A DNA stretch of 64,000 bases from Mycobacterium sherrisii (GCF_002102355.1 NZ_LQPT01000082.1:62001-126000); one strand, 5' to 3'. Shown: positions 1 through 9,443, counted from the first letter of the stretch. Notes: generated from the letters alone by a model not told the origin. Made by a program: numbers and translations.

Positions 1-1862
1 CGGTGCGCCTCGGTGGTGCCCGTCTTGCCGGACACGGGCAGGTCCCAACCCGCGGCGCCGGCCGAGCCCGCCGCGGTGCCGCCGCCCGTAGCGTCCTTGC
101 TCATCGCGTTGGCCAGCGTGTTCGCCAGCCCTTCGGGCACCACCTGGTCACAGGTTTCGGTGGTGACGGCGACCTCGTTGCCGTTGCGGTCGATCAGCTT
201 GTCGATCGGGTTCGGCGGGCACCACACCCCGCCGGAGGCCAACGTGGCCGCGACGTTCGACAACTCCAACGCGTTGACCTCGATCGGGCCGAGCGTGAAC
301 GAGCCGATGTTCTGCCGCTTGACGAAGTCGGCCAGGCTCTCGTTGCTGTCCCGGTTGTAATCGCGGGCGGTGCCGGGATCGGCGTAGGAGCGCAGTCCGA
401 GCTTGATCGCCATGTCGACCGTGCGGGTCACGCCCACCTGCGAGATGAGTTTGGCGAACGCGGTGTTCGGCGAGGTGGCCAGCGCCTCGGTCACATTCAT
501 CGAGCCGCGGTAGTTACCGGCGTTGACCACGCACCACGTGTCCTTGGGGCAGCCCTTCGCCCCACCGCTACCCAGGCCCTTGGCCTGGAATCGGGGCGGC
601 ACGTCGAGGGTGGCGTTGATGCCCATCCCCATGTCCAGCGCCGCGGCGGTGGTGAAGATCTTGAACACCGACCCCGCCCCGTCGCCGACGAGCGAGAACG
701 GTTGCGGCCGCATGGTCTGACCGGCGTCGACGTCCAGACCATAGGTGCGGTTGCTGGCCATGGCCATCACCTTGTGCGACGTCTTGCCGGGCTGGATCAC
801 GCTCATCACGCTCGAGATGCCCGGCAGCGTCGGGCTGGCGAACTTGTCGATGGCCGCCTTGACCGGGTTCTGCACGTCCGGGTCCAGCGTTGTCCGGATC
901 AGATAGCCGCCGCGGGCCACCTGTTCCTTACTGATGCCGGCGCGCGAGAGGTATTCCTGGACGTAATCGCAGAAGAAGGCACGGTCGCCGGCGGCGATGC
1001 AGCCGCGCGGCAGCTGGTTGGGCTGTGGCAAGACGCCCAGCGGTGTGGCCTTGGCGGCGCGCAACGCGTCGGCTTCCTGCGGGATGTTCTCGATCATCGT
1101 GTCGAGGACCAGGTTCCGCCGGGCCAGGGCGCCCTCGGGATTGGTGTAGGGGTTGAGCGCACTGGTGGACTGCACCATGCCCGCCAGCAGCGCCGCCTGC
1201 TGCCAGTTCAGATCCGAGGCATTGATGCCGAAGTAGGTCTGAGCCGCATCCTGCACGCCGAACGAGCCGTTGCCGAACGAGACGAGGTTGAGATACCGGG
1301 TCAGGATCTCTGGCTTGGTGAACGTCTTGTCGAGCGTGAGCGCCATCCGGATCTCGCGCAGCTTGCGCGCCGGGGTGGTCTCGACGGCCGCGCGTTTCTC
1401 CGCGTCGGTCTTGGCAGTCACCAAGAGTTGGTAGTTCTTGACGTACTGCTGCTCAATCGTGGAGCCACCGCGGGTGTCGACGTCGCCGGAGGCGTAGCCG
1501 GCCAACCCGGTCAGCGTGCCCTTCCAGTCGACGCCGTTGTGCTCGGCGAATCGCTTGTCCTCGATCGAGACGATGGCCAGCTTCATCGTGTTGGCGATCT
1601 TGTCGGTCGGCACCTCGAAACGACGCTGCTCATACAGCCACGCGATGGTGTTACCCTTCGCGTCGACCATCGTCGAGACGGCGGGTACCTGGCCCTCGAG
1701 GAGCTGGGCCGAACCGTTGGCGACGACCTCGGAGGCCCGGTTGGACATCAGTCCCAGCCCACCAGCCATCGGGAACATCAGTGCGGTGGCGACGATACTG
1801 GCCAGCAGACAGCATCCGGCCAGCTTGAGAATGGTGAGAGCTGCCGGTGGCCGGTCTGACAT
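1..1862 (-). CDS. ponA2: Bifunctional penicillin-binding protein PonA2, 3' end outside window
   Basis: Class A penicillin-binding protein that polymerises and crosslinks peptidoglycan at the outer face of the membrane. The ATG at 1862-1860 gives a short cytoplasmic N-terminus and one membrane helix (about residues 10-35). The glycosyltransferase domain follows, then the transpeptidase domain with the SxxK nucleophile motif SVFK (S398, K401) and KTG at K613, only 13 residues from the window edge. About 620 codons are present; the family usually has about 800, so the C-terminal PASTA domain lies outside. The start matches the M. tuberculosis protein (Rv3682) as I remember it. It is divergent from whiB4. 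A very long antisense open frame covers it but is only a GC-rich shadow. Confidence 0.96.
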   Translation of the reverse strand, partial: MSDRPPAALTILKLAGCCLLASIVATALMFPMAGGLGLMSNRASEVVANGSAQLLEGQVPAVSTMVDAKGNTIAWLYEQRRFEVPTDKIANTMKLAIVSIEDKRFAEHNGVDWKGTLTGLAGYASGDVDTRGGSTIEQQYVKNYQLLVTAKTDAEKRAAVETTPARKLREIRMALTLDKTFTKPEILTRYLNLVSFGNGSFGVQDAAQTYFGINASDLNWQQAALLAGMVQSTSALNPYTNPEGALARRNLVLDTMIENIPQEADALRAAKATPLGVLPQPNQLPRGCIAAGDRAFFCDYVQEYLSRAGISKEQVARGGYLIRTTLDPDVQNPVKAAIDKFASPTLPGISSVMSVIQPGKTSHKVMAMASNRTYGLDVDAGQTMRPQPFSLVGDGAGSVFKIFTTAAALDMGMGINATLDVPPRFQAKGLGSGGAKGCPKDTWCVVNAGNYRGSMNVTEALATSPNTAFAKLISQVGVTRTVDMAIKLGLRSYADPGTARDYNRDSNESLADFVKRQNIGSFTLGPIEVNALELSNVAATLASGGVWCPPNPIDKLIDRNGNEVAVTTETCDQVVPEGLANTLANAMSKDATGGGTAAGSAGAAGWDLPVSGKTGTTEAH

Positions 1863-2222
1863 GCGTACAGGGTAACCGCCGTTTCTTAGCCGTCGCGTTC
1901 CGAATCCGCTGTGCGGATCGACAGGCCGTGAGCAGCGTCTTTGCCGTTGGTGCGCAGCCCGTTTTGCAATTGGTAGACATATCAGCTACTCAAATCGGGT
2001 ACTCAACGGCATGGCGCGACTTACCCTGGACGACAAGACGGCACGCCCGTCCCAAAAAAACCGTTATCAGACTGTTGCGCAATTGGCCCCTGACCACCTA
2101 ACTTATACAGACGGTGAGATTCAGGTAACACCGAGCAGCACCATGTGGCGTAGATCGCAACCGACGGTCTGCCACCCGAGGAGGGCGGTCGCACATCGCG
2201 ACCGGGAGGAAGGGAACAGCTC
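1863..2222. other. Intergenic region between divergent ponA2 and whiB4 (360 bp)
   Basis: This stretch has no convincing gene. It must hold both divergent promoters. Toward whiB4 a plausible -10-like TTATACA lies near 2102-2108, a hairpin sits at 2186-2204, and the whiB4 ribosome binding site GGAGGAAGGG lies near 2205-2214. The middle is less GC-rich than its surroundings and contains a run of seven A residues near 2055. Short open frames here overlap both neighbours' leaders and have no ribosome binding site, so I do not call them. Confidence 0.6.
2186..2204 (+). promoter_or_regulatory. Perfect hairpin directly before the whiB4 ribosome binding site
   Basis: CGGTCGC and GCGACCG form a perfect 7-bp stem around a 5-base loop (ACATC). 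It ends at the base where the GGAGGAAGG ribosome binding site begins, so in the mRNA it would sit at the edge of the initiation region. It could be a leader structure or a protein-binding palindrome; the sequence does not decide. Confidence 0.4.
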
Positions 2223-2573
2223 GTGTCAGGAACACGACCGGCAGCACGCCGAACCAACATTGCGGCAGCACAGGGGGTACTGCGCAGTGTGGATACTGAA
2301 GAACGCATTGCCTGGGTGTCCAAAGCGCTGTGTAGGACCACTGATCCCGACGAACTTTTCGTCCGGGGTGCCGCCCAACGCAAGGCCGCGGTTATTTGCC
2401 GGCACTGCCCGGTGATGCAGGAGTGCGGAGCGGATGCGCTGGATAACAAGGTGGAGTTCGGCGTCTGGGGCGGCATGACCGAACGGCAACGCCGGGCCCT
2501 GCTCAAGCAGCACCCCGAGGTCGTTTCCTGGTCGGATTTCTTCGACAAGCGCCGTAACCGCGGCGTCAGCTGA
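2223..2573 (+). CDS. whiB4: WhiB-family iron-sulfur redox regulator WhiB4
   Basis: Small cytoplasmic [4Fe-4S] protein that senses oxygen or nitric oxide and, after cluster loss, binds DNA as a disulfide-linked form. The 116 residues contain the four cluster cysteines C37, C59, C62 and C68 (CxxCPVMxxC pattern), then the turn GVWGG at 80-84 and a basic C-terminal stretch. A strong purine-rich ribosome binding site 6-7 bases upstream selects the GTG start at 2223. Length and sequence are close to M. tuberculosis Rv3681c (about 118 residues), including its position beside ponA2 and the ArsA-like pair. Confidence 0.96.
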   Translation: MSGTRPAARRTNIAAAQGVLRSVDTEERIAWVSKALCRTTDPDELFVRGAAQRKAAVICRHCPVMQECGADALDNKVEFGVWGGMTERQRRALLKQHPEVVSWSDFFDKRRNRGVS

Positions 2574-2608
2574 CGGGTATACCTCCGGTCCTTCGCGGCC
2601 GGGTGGCG

Positions 2609-2631
2609 TACTGAGAGGCCCTACCTCAGTA
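2609..2631 (+). terminator. Possible terminator hairpin after whiB4
   Basis: TACTGAG and CTCAGTA form a 7-bp stem around AGGCCCTAC, 35 bases after the whiB4 stop and followed by ATTACGTTT. The T tract is poor, so this could also be a palindromic protein site between the convergent genes. Confidence 0.35.
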
Positions 2632-2855
2632 TTACGTTTCCGTTACAGCACCGCTCCCGTTGAGTGCGTGTCGAACAGCTCCCAAAACGCGAACGGGCTT
2701 GTGCGCGTGCACAATTCGCGGTCATAACTAGTCTTGTGTGCAATATCGGATGCTACGCAACGCGTTGCGGCCCGCCGCGACGGACCACCCGTCCCGCTTT
2801 GGCGCCGCTCAGCGATCCGGTAAGCGGCTCCCGTTGACGCCGACGTAAATGCTGG

Positions 2856-3998
2856 TCAGCGGGTCGTATCGGCCCCCACGGCGGTGATCTGATTGGCCAG
2901 CGCCCGTAGGGCCTCCAAGTCGGACACGTCGAACGGCAGCGATGGAACGCCCACCACGGGCACGTGCGGGTTGGCGCCGGTGAAGCGCGACAGCAGCCGG
3001 ATCTCACGCTTGGCCGTCTGGCCCCGATCGGCGTGGATCTGTAGCACCGCGACGGTCAGCGCCGTGTCGACGTCGCCCCCGGACTTCAGCGACTCGACGC
3101 CGTCGATGGCTCGCTCCACGGGCAGCGAGCACAACAGCGGATGGGTGCGGTTCAGGATGAGCCCCGCCAACGGCATGTCCTCCTGCGAGAGCCGGTCGAC
3201 GAAAAACGAGGCCTCCCGCAGCGCATCCGGCTCGGCCGCCGACACCACGACGAATTGGGTGCCGCGCCGCTTGAGCAACGCATAGGTGCGGTCCGCCTTC
3301 TCGCGGAAACCGCCGAACGTGGCATCCAGCGATTGCACAAAGGCCGCCGCGTCACCCAACATCTGCGATCCGAGGATCGTCGACATTGCTTTCATCGCCA
3401 AACCCATTGCGCCCGTGACTAATCGGCCGATGCCGCGGCCAGGTGCCAGCAGCAGGCGCCACAACCGGCTATCCATGAAACTGCCCAGCCGCTTCGGCGC
3501 GTCCAAAAAGTCCAGCGCATTGCGGGACGGGGGAGTGTCCACCACCACCAGGTCCCAGCGATCCTCGCCCAGTAGCTGGCCGAGCTTCTCCATTGCCATG
3601 TACTCCTGCGTGCCGGCAAGCGAGGTGGCGACCGTTTGGTAGAACTGGTTGTCCAAAATCGCTTGCGCCCGAGCGGTTCCGGAGTACTGGATCACCATCT
3701 CGTCGAACGTGCGACGCATGTCGAGCATCATGGCGTGTAGCTCTCCGCTGACCTCCGGCGCCAGCGGAACCCGCTGCGGAGTGTTGCCCAGATCATTGAC
3801 ACCCAGTGCCTGCGCCAGCCGCTTTGCCGGGTCGATCGTCAAAACGCAGACATTGCGCCCGTATTCGGCCGCACGCAACGCCATGGCGGCGGCAGTAGTG
3901 GTCTTGCCTACGCCGCCGGCGCCGCAACACACCACGACGCGGTTAGACCGGTCGGCCAGAATCGACGCCAGATCAAGCGGTTTCGGTACCGTACTCAT
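2856..3998 (-). CDS. bagB: Get3/ArsA-like ATPase, second of pair (Rv3680/BagB type)
   Basis: P-loop ATPase of the anion-transporter/Get3 family, 380 residues. The deviant Walker [10 protein letters not shown] is at 26-34, followed by the switch-like DPAKR stretch and a [13 protein letters not shown] segment typical of the fold. M. tuberculosis Rv3679 and Rv3680 form a heteromeric complex reported to protect against glycerol and nitric oxide toxicity (BagA/BagB); the transport or client substrate is not established. The ATG at 3998 overlaps the stop of the upstream partner by 4 bases, implying translational coupling and matched stoichiometry. It has no membrane segment, so it should be cytosolic. 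Confidence 0.93.
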   Translation of the reverse strand: MSTVPKPLDLASILADRSNRVVVCCGAGGVGKTTTAAAMALRAAEYGRNVCVLTIDPAKRLAQALGVNDLGNTPQRVPLAPEVSGELHAMMLDMRRTFDEMVIQYSGTARAQAILDNQFYQTVATSLAGTQEYMAMEKLGQLLGEDRWDLVVVDTPPSRNALDFLDAPKRLGSFMDSRLWRLLLAPGRGIGRLVTGAMGLAMKAMSTILGSQMLGDAAAFVQSLDATFGGFREKADRTYALLKRRGTQFVVVSAAEPDALREASFFVDRLSQEDMPLAGLILNRTHPLLCSLPVERAIDGVESLKSGGDVDTALTVAVLQIHADRGQTAKREIRLLSRFTGANPHVPVVGVPSLPFDVSDLEALRALANQITAVGADTTR

Positions 3999-5017
3999 CG
4001 AACCCCCTGCTGGGCAAGCGATTCCGACAACTCGTACAGGCTGCCGAGGTCGATGCCGTCGGAAATGGCGGGTAACTCCAGGCGCGGCACCTGCAAGTCG
4101 TCGAGCTGCTGCGCGGTCTCGGCACGCGCGCTGATCCGGGTCGCATGCTGGATGGTCTCGGTTAGCAAACCAGCAAAGTCGTTGTCGCCCAGCTGGATTC
4201 CTGCCGATTTCAGGCCGGCGCGCACCGCGTCAGCGTCGATATCGCCGTCGGCGGCTTTGGCAAGATCACCGAGTTCGAGGTAAGTCGGAATGTTGCGGTT
4301 GACGATCACGCTGCCGATCGGCAAGTTCATCTCGGCCAGCTCCTCGATCGCCTCCAGGGTTTCTTGCACCGGAAGCGCTTCCAACAGTGTCACCAAGTGG
4401 ATGGCGGTCTGGTCGGAGTGCAGCAACCTGACCACGCCCTCGGCCTGCGAATGCACCGGCCCGCCCTTGGCCAGATCGGACACGGCTTTGGTGACGTCGA
4501 GGAACCGGGCTATCCGTCCGGTCGGGGGCGCGTCGACCACGATCGCGTCATAGACCGGCTGCTTGCTCTTGTCCACGCGGATCACCGTCTCCTTGATTTT
4601 TCCGGTGAGCAGCACGTCACGCAGGCCGGGCGCGATCGTCGTCGCGAACTCGATGGCACCGATGCGGCGCATCGCGCGCCCGGCGATACCCAGGTTGTAG
4701 AACATGTCGAGGTACTCCAGGAACGCGGCCTCGATGTCGATCGCCAGCGCGTTGACCTGACCGCCGCGCTCAGCGGTGGCGATCTTGAGCTCTTGGTAGG
4801 GCAACGGCGGCACGTCGAAAAGTTGCGCAATCCCTTGGCGGCCCTCGACTTCTACCAACAGGACCTTGCGGCCACCCGCCGCCAGCGTCAACGCCAGTGC
4901 CGCCGCGATGGTCGATTTACCGGTTCCGCCTTTGCCGGTGACGAAGTGCAGGCGGGCTTTCGAAAGGCGAGCCGGCCAGCCCACGGCAGCGCTGCCGCTA
5001 GATGTGGTTGCCACCAC
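3995..5017 (-). CDS. bagA: Get3/ArsA-like ATPase, first of pair (Rv3679/BagA type)
   Basis: First gene of the two-ATPase unit, 340 residues, the same length as M. tuberculosis Rv3679. Walker [10 protein letters not shown] spans 28-36, with two lysines as in the signature deviant P-loop of Get3/MinD-like proteins. A VDAPPTGR motif follows in the middle, and the C-terminus (SLAQQGVR) matches the mycobacterial orthologue. It is predicted to pair with the downstream ATPase. The GTG or ATG choice is settled by the conserved N-terminus MVATTSSG. It is divergent from the small gene at 5137. Confidence 0.93.
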   Translation of the reverse strand: MVATTSSGSAAVGWPARLSKARLHFVTGKGGTGKSTIAAALALTLAAGGRKVLLVEVEGRQGIAQLFDVPPLPYQELKIATAERGGQVNALAIDIEAAFLEYLDMFYNLGIAGRAMRRIGAIEFATTIAPGLRDVLLTGKIKETVIRVDKSKQPVYDAIVVDAPPTGRIARFLDVTKAVSDLAKGGPVHSQAEGVVRLLHSDQTAIHLVTLLEALPVQETLEAIEELAEMNLPIGSVIVNRNIPTYLELGDLAKAADGDIDADAVRAGLKSAGIQLGDNDFAGLLTETIQHATRISARAETAQQLDDLQVPRLELPAISDGIDLGSLYELSESLAQQGVR

Positions 5018-5136
5018 AGCATGCTAGCCCGCGCGCTGCGCTGCACCCGCAGATCGGGTCGCCCCTTCGGATCGCGCGACGTTGCCGGCCCCCGGGCTGG
5101 CCGGTGCTGCGCGAACCCGACGGATAAGCTCACGTC

Positions 5137-5298
5137 ATGAGCCAACCGACCCCGTGGGAATACGCCACGGTTCCGCTGCTGACGCACGCCACCAAACAGA
5201 TCCTCGACCAATGGGGTGCCGACGGCTGGGAGCTGGTGTCCGTGCTGCCCGGCCCGACCGGCGAGCAGCACGTCGCGTATTTGAAGCGGCCCAAGTAA
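5137..5298 (+). CDS. Small conserved protein, 53 residues (Rv3678A type)
   Basis: A short frame with an ATG start and TAA stop encodes a 53-residue soluble protein starting MSQPTPWEYATVPLL and ending AYLKRPK. The W-E-Y and GWELV pattern resembles DUF4177-like small proteins. It is the first gene of a + strand unit, 35 bases before the RidA-like gene, and the position matches the small gene Rv3678A of M. tuberculosis. Function is unknown. Codon usage is like its neighbours. Confidence 0.8.
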   Translation: MSQPTPWEYATVPLLTHATKQILDQWGADGWELVSVLPGPTGEQHVAYLKRPK

Positions 5299-5333
5299 CA
5301 CCAACCAAGCCCAACAACTAAGGACGAGGGTCG

Positions 5334-5789
5334 ATGAACACTTCTGCCCGGCTCGGGCAGCTCGGTATCGCGCTCCCGGACGTGGTGACTCCACTGGCCT
5401 CGTACGTTCCCGCGGTGCGGACGGGCAATCTGGTCTACACCTCCGGCCAGTTGCCGATGACCGATGGAAAGTTGGCGGGCACCGGCAAGGTGGGCGCCGA
5501 AGTGAGCCCCGAGGCCGCCAAGGCGCTGGCGCGGACCTGTGCACTCAACGCGCTGGCGGCGGTGAACTCGTTGGTTGGCATCGATGCGGTCACCCGCGTG
5601 GTCAAGGTCGTCGGATTCGTCGCGTCGGCGCCCGGATTCAACGGCCAGCCTGCCGTCGTCAATGGCGCCTCCGATCTGCTCGCCGAAGTTTTCGGCGACC
5701 AAGGCGCGCATGCCCGTTCCGCGGTAGGGGTCTCCGAGTTGCCGTTGGACGCGCCGGTCGAAGTGGAGTTGATCGTGGAGGTCGGTTAA
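5334..5789 (+). CDS. RidA/YjgF/UK114-family protein (Rv3678c type)
   Basis: 151-residue member of the RidA superfamily, whose canonical members hydrolyse reactive enamine/imine intermediates released by pyridoxal-phosphate enzymes. The C-terminal signature is visible as ARSAVGVSELPL followed by VEVELIVEV, including the conserved arginine. Members of this longer subfamily are not all proven deaminases, so the substrate is open. An AAGGACGAGG-like ribosome binding site precedes ATG 5334. It lies 5 bases before the metallo-beta-lactamase-fold gene, so the two are probably cotranscribed. Confidence 0.9.
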   Translation: MNTSARLGQLGIALPDVVTPLASYVPAVRTGNLVYTSGQLPMTDGKLAGTGKVGAEVSPEAAKALARTCALNALAAVNSLVGIDAVTRVVKVVGFVASAPGFNGQPAVVNGASDLLAEVFGDQGAHARSAVGVSELPLDAPVEVELIVEVG

Positions 5790-5794
5790 CGACG

Positions 5795-6589
5795 GTGACC
5801 GAGACGGCCGAGCAGTTGACGCATCCCGCATACGGCATGTTGCGGGCCGTCACCGACACGGCCTCGGTTCTGTTGGCCGACAATCCGGGCCTGATGACGC
5901 TCGAGGGCACCAACACCTGGGTGTTGCGCGGACCGCGCAGCGACGAGCTGGTCATCGTGGATCCAGGCCCGGACGACGACGAGCACATCGACCGGATCGC
6001 GGCGCTGGGCCGCATCGTCTTGGTGTTGATCAGCCACCGGCACGGCGACCACACCGACGGCATCGACAAGCTGGTAGAGCGCACCGGTGCGACGGTGCGC
6101 TCGGCGGGCAGCGGATTCCTGCGGGGACTGGGCGGCGAGCTGGTCGACGGCGAGGTGATCGATGCCGCCGGCCTGAAGATCAAGGTGATGTCGACGCCGG
6201 GGCATACCGCCGATTCGCTGTCGTTCCTGCTCGACGACGCGGTACTGACCGCGGACAGCGTGCTCGGCCGCGGCACCACCGTCATGGACAAGGAAGACGG
6301 CAGCCTCACCGATTACCTGGAGTCGCTGCGCCGCCTGCACGGCCTGGGCCGTCGGGTGGTGCTACCGGGACACGGCCCCGACCTGCCCGACTTGGGGGCC
6401 GTCACGCAGGGCTACCTGGTCCACCGGCACGAGCGACTGGAACAGGTGCGCGCCGCGTTGCGCGAGCTCGGCGAGGATGCCGGCGCGCGGCAGGTGGTCG
6501 AGCACGTCTACGTCGACGTCGACGAGAAACTCTGGGATGCCGCCGAATGGTCGGTGCAGGTGCAGCTGGACTACCTGCGGCAGGAGTAA
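5795..6589 (+). CDS. Metallo-beta-lactamase-fold hydrolase (Rv3677c type)
   Basis: 264-residue hydrolase with the metal-binding motif SHRHGDHTDG (H81, H83, D85, H86), then TPGHTADS near 159 and an ADS aspartate further on, as in glyoxalase II/LACTB2-like enzymes that use two zinc or iron ions. The substrate cannot be read from the sequence; LACTB2 relatives are RNases or thioester hydrolases. It starts with GTG 5 bases after the RidA-like gene and ends facing crp. The C-terminal part (VYVDVDEKLWDAAEWSV) is a typical winged-helix-like tail of this family. Confidence 0.92.
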   Translation: MTETAEQLTHPAYGMLRAVTDTASVLLADNPGLMTLEGTNTWVLRGPRSDELVIVDPGPDDDEHIDRIAALGRIVLVLISHRHGDHTDGIDKLVERTGATVRSAGSGFLRGLGGELVDGEVIDAAGLKIKVMSTPGHTADSLSFLLDDAVLTADSVLGRGTTVMDKEDGSLTDYLESLRRLHGLGRRVVLPGHGPDLPDLGAVTQGYLVHRHERLEQVRAALRELGEDAGARQVVEHVYVDVDEKLWDAAEWSVQVQLDYLRQE

Positions 6590-6626
6590 AAACCCGCGCG
6601 CTTGGCCTGATTGTCCGACTCCTCCT

Positions 6627-6645
6627 CGGCCCGCTTTGCGGGCCG
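6627..6645. terminator. Hairpin between convergent hydrolase gene and crp
   Basis: CGGCCCGC TTT GCGGGCCG is a perfect 8-bp stem with a 3-base loop, 38 bases after the hydrolase stop. It has no T tract on either side. The following 75 bases repeat CTCGCTCGG three times and contain a GCGCGC-rich palindrome, so several structures could stop transcription from both directions. Confidence 0.5.
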
Positions 6646-6711
6646 CATCGTCGTCGAACTACCTCGCTCGGGGTTGGATCTCGCTCGGTTGCGCCCGCGC
6701 TTCGCGCGCGC

Positions 6712-7386
6712 TTACCTCGCTCGGCGGGCTAGGCGTTCGGAGTCCGAGATCAGCACGCTCTTGCCCTCCAGACGGATCCACCCGCGGTGCGCGAAATCGG
6801 CCAGCGCCTTATTCACCGTCTCGCGGGAAGCCCCGACCAGCTGGGCGATTTCCTCCTGCGTCAGATCGTGGGTGACCCGCATCGCGCCACCCTCCTGGGT
6901 GCCGAACCGCTGCGCCAGCTGCAACAGCTGCTTGGCCACCCGGCCCGGCACGTCGGTGAAGATGAGGTCGGCCAGATTGTTGTTGGTGCGGCGCAGCCGT
7001 CGGGCCAGCACCCGCAGCAGCTGCTCGGCGATCTCCGGGCGATCCGCGATCCACGCCCGCAGCGCGTCGCGGTCCATCGACACCGCGCGGACCTCGGTGA
7101 TGGTGGTGGCGCTCGAAGTCCGTGGGCCAGGGTCGAAGATCGACAACTCCCCAAACATGTCTGACGGGCCCATGATCGTCAGCAGGTTCTCCCGGCCGTC
7201 CGGGGACCGCCGACCGATCTTCACCTTCCCCGAGACGATGATGTAGAGCCGATCGCCCGGTTCCCCCTCTGCGAAAACGGTGTGTCCCCGCGGGAAGTCA
7301 ACGGGTTGTAACTGCTTGGTCAGTGCGGCGACTGCGCCGGGTTCAACCCCTTGGAAGATTCCGGCCCTTGCCAGGATCTCGTCCAC
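6712..7386 (-). CDS. crp: cAMP receptor protein Crp
   Basis: Global transcription regulator activated by cAMP, 224 residues, matching M. tuberculosis Rv3676. The cyclic-nucleotide pocket shows FGELSIF (79-85) with PRTSS (88-92), and the helix-turn-helix spans about 175-196 ([20 protein letters not shown]). It acts as a dimer on TGTGA-N6-TCACA-type sites. The GTG start at 7386 gives the conserved [12 protein letters not shown]-terminus. The window also encodes a membrane adenylate cyclase (36665-38281) that could supply its ligand. Confidence 0.97.
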   Translation of the reverse strand: MDEILARAGIFQGVEPGAVAALTKQLQPVDFPRGHTVFAEGEPGDRLYIIVSGKVKIGRRSPDGRENLLTIMGPSDMFGELSIFDPGPRTSSATTITEVRAVSMDRDALRAWIADRPEIAEQLLRVLARRLRRTNNNLADLIFTDVPGRVAKQLLQLAQRFGTQEGGAMRVTHDLTQEEIAQLVGASRETVNKALADFAHRGWIRLEGKSVLISDSERLARRAR

Positions 7387-7434
7387 TTTGCCTCTTCAGC
7401 TTTCAACGAAGTGATATAGGTGCCCATCCACTCA

Positions 7435-7447
7435 ACTCGTGACGAGT
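7435..7447. promoter_or_regulatory. Palindrome upstream of crp
   Basis: ACTCGT G ACGAGT is a perfect 13-base palindrome about 50 bases before the crp start codon, in the 86-base gap before the membrane-protein gene. It does not fit the mycobacterial Crp consensus. It may be an operator for another factor or a chance palindrome. Confidence 0.3.
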
Positions 7448-7472
7448 CTAGAGGTAGGCCAACGTGCCAACG

Positions 7473-7871
7473 CTACACACGATTGACGTGTCTAGTCGCC
7501 TCAAATTTTGGATTTGCGGCCGAATGCGCATGTATTCGCATCGGTAATGCGCGGCCGGAGGGATCGGCGAGGTCCCCGATCGACAGCGAGTCGGCGCGGT
7601 GGCGGCCGACCTGCAGGGTGGGCGGCGGCGTCGGCAGCGCCAATTGCTGGGCTTGTCGCCGGTGCAGGTATTCCAGGGCCTCCGGCATCCCTTCCCGGGC
7701 CAGCGTGTGCATGTCCATCGGCTGCGCCTGGTCGAGGAACTCGTCGACGTCGGTCGCGGTGATCGACTCGCGGCCGAGCTCCCGTTCGAGTCGCCCGAGG
7801 CCGAGCGCGGCGAGCATCAGCAGCCCGGGTACGCAGGCCACCAGCAACCACAACACAAGGAGAGTAAACAT
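7473..7871 (-). CDS. Small membrane-anchored protein (Rv3675 type)
   Basis: 132 residues from ATG 7871; a TTG two codons upstream is possible but less likely. One hydrophobic N-terminal helix (MFTLLVLWLLVACVPGLLMLAAL) is followed by an acidic, predicted cytoplasmic domain with DVDEFLDQAQPMDMHTL and an ALEYLHRRQAQQ helix. No enzymatic motif is seen. It is transcribed toward crp and divergent from nth with a 44-base gap, the same arrangement as in M. tuberculosis. Confidence 0.85.
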   Translation of the reverse strand: MFTLLVLWLLVACVPGLLMLAALGLGRLERELGRESITATDVDEFLDQAQPMDMHTLAREGMPEALEYLHRRQAQQLALPTPPPTLQVGRHRADSLSIGDLADPSGRALPMRIHAHSAANPKFEATRHVNRV

Positions 7872-7915
7872 GCCCAAGGTCTCAGCCAGGTTACGAAATC
7901 AGTACTCTGTCGTAG

Positions 7916-8725
7916 GTGACCGTGGCGCGGCCGTCTGGGCGTTCGAAATCGAAAGCGGTCGTGTCCGACGCCAAGCCCGATTCGGTGCTCGCACGGCGCT
8001 GGGCCTCCGAAACCCGAGCCGGCCTGGTGCGGCGCGCTCGTCGGATGAATCGCACTCTGGCACAAGCTTTTCCGGATGCACACTGCGAGCTGGATTTCAC
8101 CACGCCGTTGGAGCTCGCGGTGGCGACCATCCTGTCCGCGCAGAGCACCGACAAGCGGGTGAATCTGACGACGCCGGCATTGTTCCGGCGATACAAATCG
8201 GCACTGGATTACGCGCAGGCCGACCGCAACGAGCTGGAAAACCTCATCCGTCCCACTGGTTTCTTCCGCAACAAGGCTAGTTCGTTGATCGGCCTCGGTC
8301 AGGCACTCGTCGAGCGGTTCGACGGCGAGGTGCCCTCGACCATCGAAGAACTGGTGACGCTGCCCGGTGTCGGACGCAAGACCGCCAACGTCATCCTGGG
8401 GAATGCCTTCAACGTCCCAGGCATCACCGTGGACACCCATTTTCAGCGGCTGGTGACGCGCTGGCGGTGGACCGCGGAAAAAGACCCGGTCAAGATCGAA
8501 CACGCCGTCGGTGAGCTGGTCGAACGCCGCGAATGGACCATGCTCAGTCACCGGGTGATCTTTCACGGCCGGCGGGTGTGCCACGCGCGTAAGCCCGCGT
8601 GCGGCGTCTGCGTGCTCGCCAAGGACTGCCCGTCGTACGGGCTCGGCCCGACCGAGCCGGCGCTGGCCGCACCCCTGGTCCAGGGACCGGAGACCGAACA
8701 CCTGCTCGCGCTGGTCGGCCTGTAA
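7916..8725 (+). CDS. nth: Endonuclease III (DNA glycosylase/AP lyase)
   Basis: Base-excision repair enzyme removing oxidised pyrimidines and cleaving abasic sites. The helix-hairpin-helix [11 protein letters not shown] carries the catalytic lysine, and the catalytic aspartate is in VDTHF. The [4Fe-4S] cluster cysteines C222, C229, C232 and C238 (C-x6-C-x2-C-x5-C) are intact. The GTG start at 7916 gives 269 residues; M. tuberculosis Nth has about 245 and aligns from about residue 27, so a GTG at 7961 (VSDAKPD) is a realistic alternative. It is followed 18 bases later by the thioredoxin-like gene. Confidence 0.95.
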   Translation: MTVARPSGRSKSKAVVSDAKPDSVLARRWASETRAGLVRRARRMNRTLAQAFPDAHCELDFTTPLELAVATILSAQSTDKRVNLTTPALFRRYKSALDYAQADRNELENLIRPTGFFRNKASSLIGLGQALVERFDGEVPSTIEELVTLPGVGRKTANVILGNAFNVPGITVDTHFQRLVTRWRWTAEKDPVKIEHAVGELVERREWTMLSHRVIFHGRRVCHARKPACGVCVLAKDCPSYGLGPTEPALAAPLVQGPETEHLLALVGL

Positions 8726-8743
8726 AACGGCCCTCGGCCGCGT

Positions 8744-9388
8744 ATGACGACGTTGACCCGACGCACTCGCTGGACCATCGCCGTATTGGCGGTGGTGGCG
8801 GCGCTGGTCGTCGCGCTGGTCGCTCAATTGCAGGACGACTCGCCGCCCTTCTCGGCGCCCCCGCCCACACCCAGTCGTGAGCATCGCGATGCCGACACAC
8901 CCGCGGCGCTGGCCGAACCCCGACAGCGGGCCAACCTGCCGTCCTGCCCGGCGCCCGGCAGCGGTCCCGGTCCGGCAGCGCTGCGCGGGGTGCGCGTCGT
9001 ATGCGCGGCCGACGGATCCACCGTCGACGTCGCCCGCGCGCTCGCCGGCCACCGGGTGGTGCTCAACCTGTGGGCGTACTGGTGCACGCCGTGCGCGGCC
9101 GAACTGCCGGCGATGGCCGAATATCAGCGCCGGGTCGGGCCCGATGTCATGGTGGTGACCGTGCATCAAGACGAGAACGAAGCCGCCGCGTTGTCGCGCC
9201 TGGCGGAGCTGGGCGTTCGGCTGCCGACCCTGCAGGACGGGCGGCGGCTGGTCGCCGTGGCGCTCAAGGTTGCAAATGTGGTGCCCGCGACGGTGGTGCT
9301 GCGACCGGACGGTAGCGTTGCGCAAACGCTGCTGCGGGACTTCGCGAGTGCCGACGAGATCGCGGCCGCGGTCGGAAGCGACGCATGA
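8744..9388 (+). CDS. Membrane-anchored TlpA-like thioredoxin (Rv3673c type)
   Basis: 214 residues. An N-terminal membrane helix (about 10-28) anchors a proline-rich linker and an extracytoplasmic thioredoxin fold with the active site WCTPC. Such proteins reduce or isomerise disulfides of exported proteins or supply reductant for cytochrome c assembly. Extra cysteines at SCPAPG and VVCAADG before the fold could form a structural disulfide. The gene lies between nth and the Nudix gene, as in M. tuberculosis. Confidence 0.9.
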   Translation: MTTLTRRTRWTIAVLAVVAALVVALVAQLQDDSPPFSAPPPTPSREHRDADTPAALAEPRQRANLPSCPAPGSGPGPAALRGVRVVCAADGSTVDVARALAGHRVVLNLWAYWCTPCAAELPAMAEYQRRVGPDVMVVTVHQDENEAAALSRLAELGVRLPTLQDGRRLVAVALKVANVVPATVVLRPDGSVAQTLLRDFASADEIAAAVGSDA

Positions 9389-9443
9389 CCAAGCTCCACC
9401 ACCCCCAACAGCCTGGGCGGGTGGACCCGACGAGGAGGCGCCG

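Noticed and set aside
3-1859. 618-codon open frame antisense to ponA2
   Set aside because: It mirrors ponA2, whose start, SxxK and KTG motifs are clear; the antisense protein is arginine/glycine-rich with no domain.
6661-6730. CTCGCTCGG repeats as a CRISPR-like or mobile repeat
   Set aside because: Only three short irregularly spaced copies in a terminator region; no spacers and no cas genes.
7435-7447. Crp autoregulatory site
   Set aside because: The palindrome ACTCGTGACGAGT does not match TGTGA-N6-TCACA; kept only as an unassigned palindrome.
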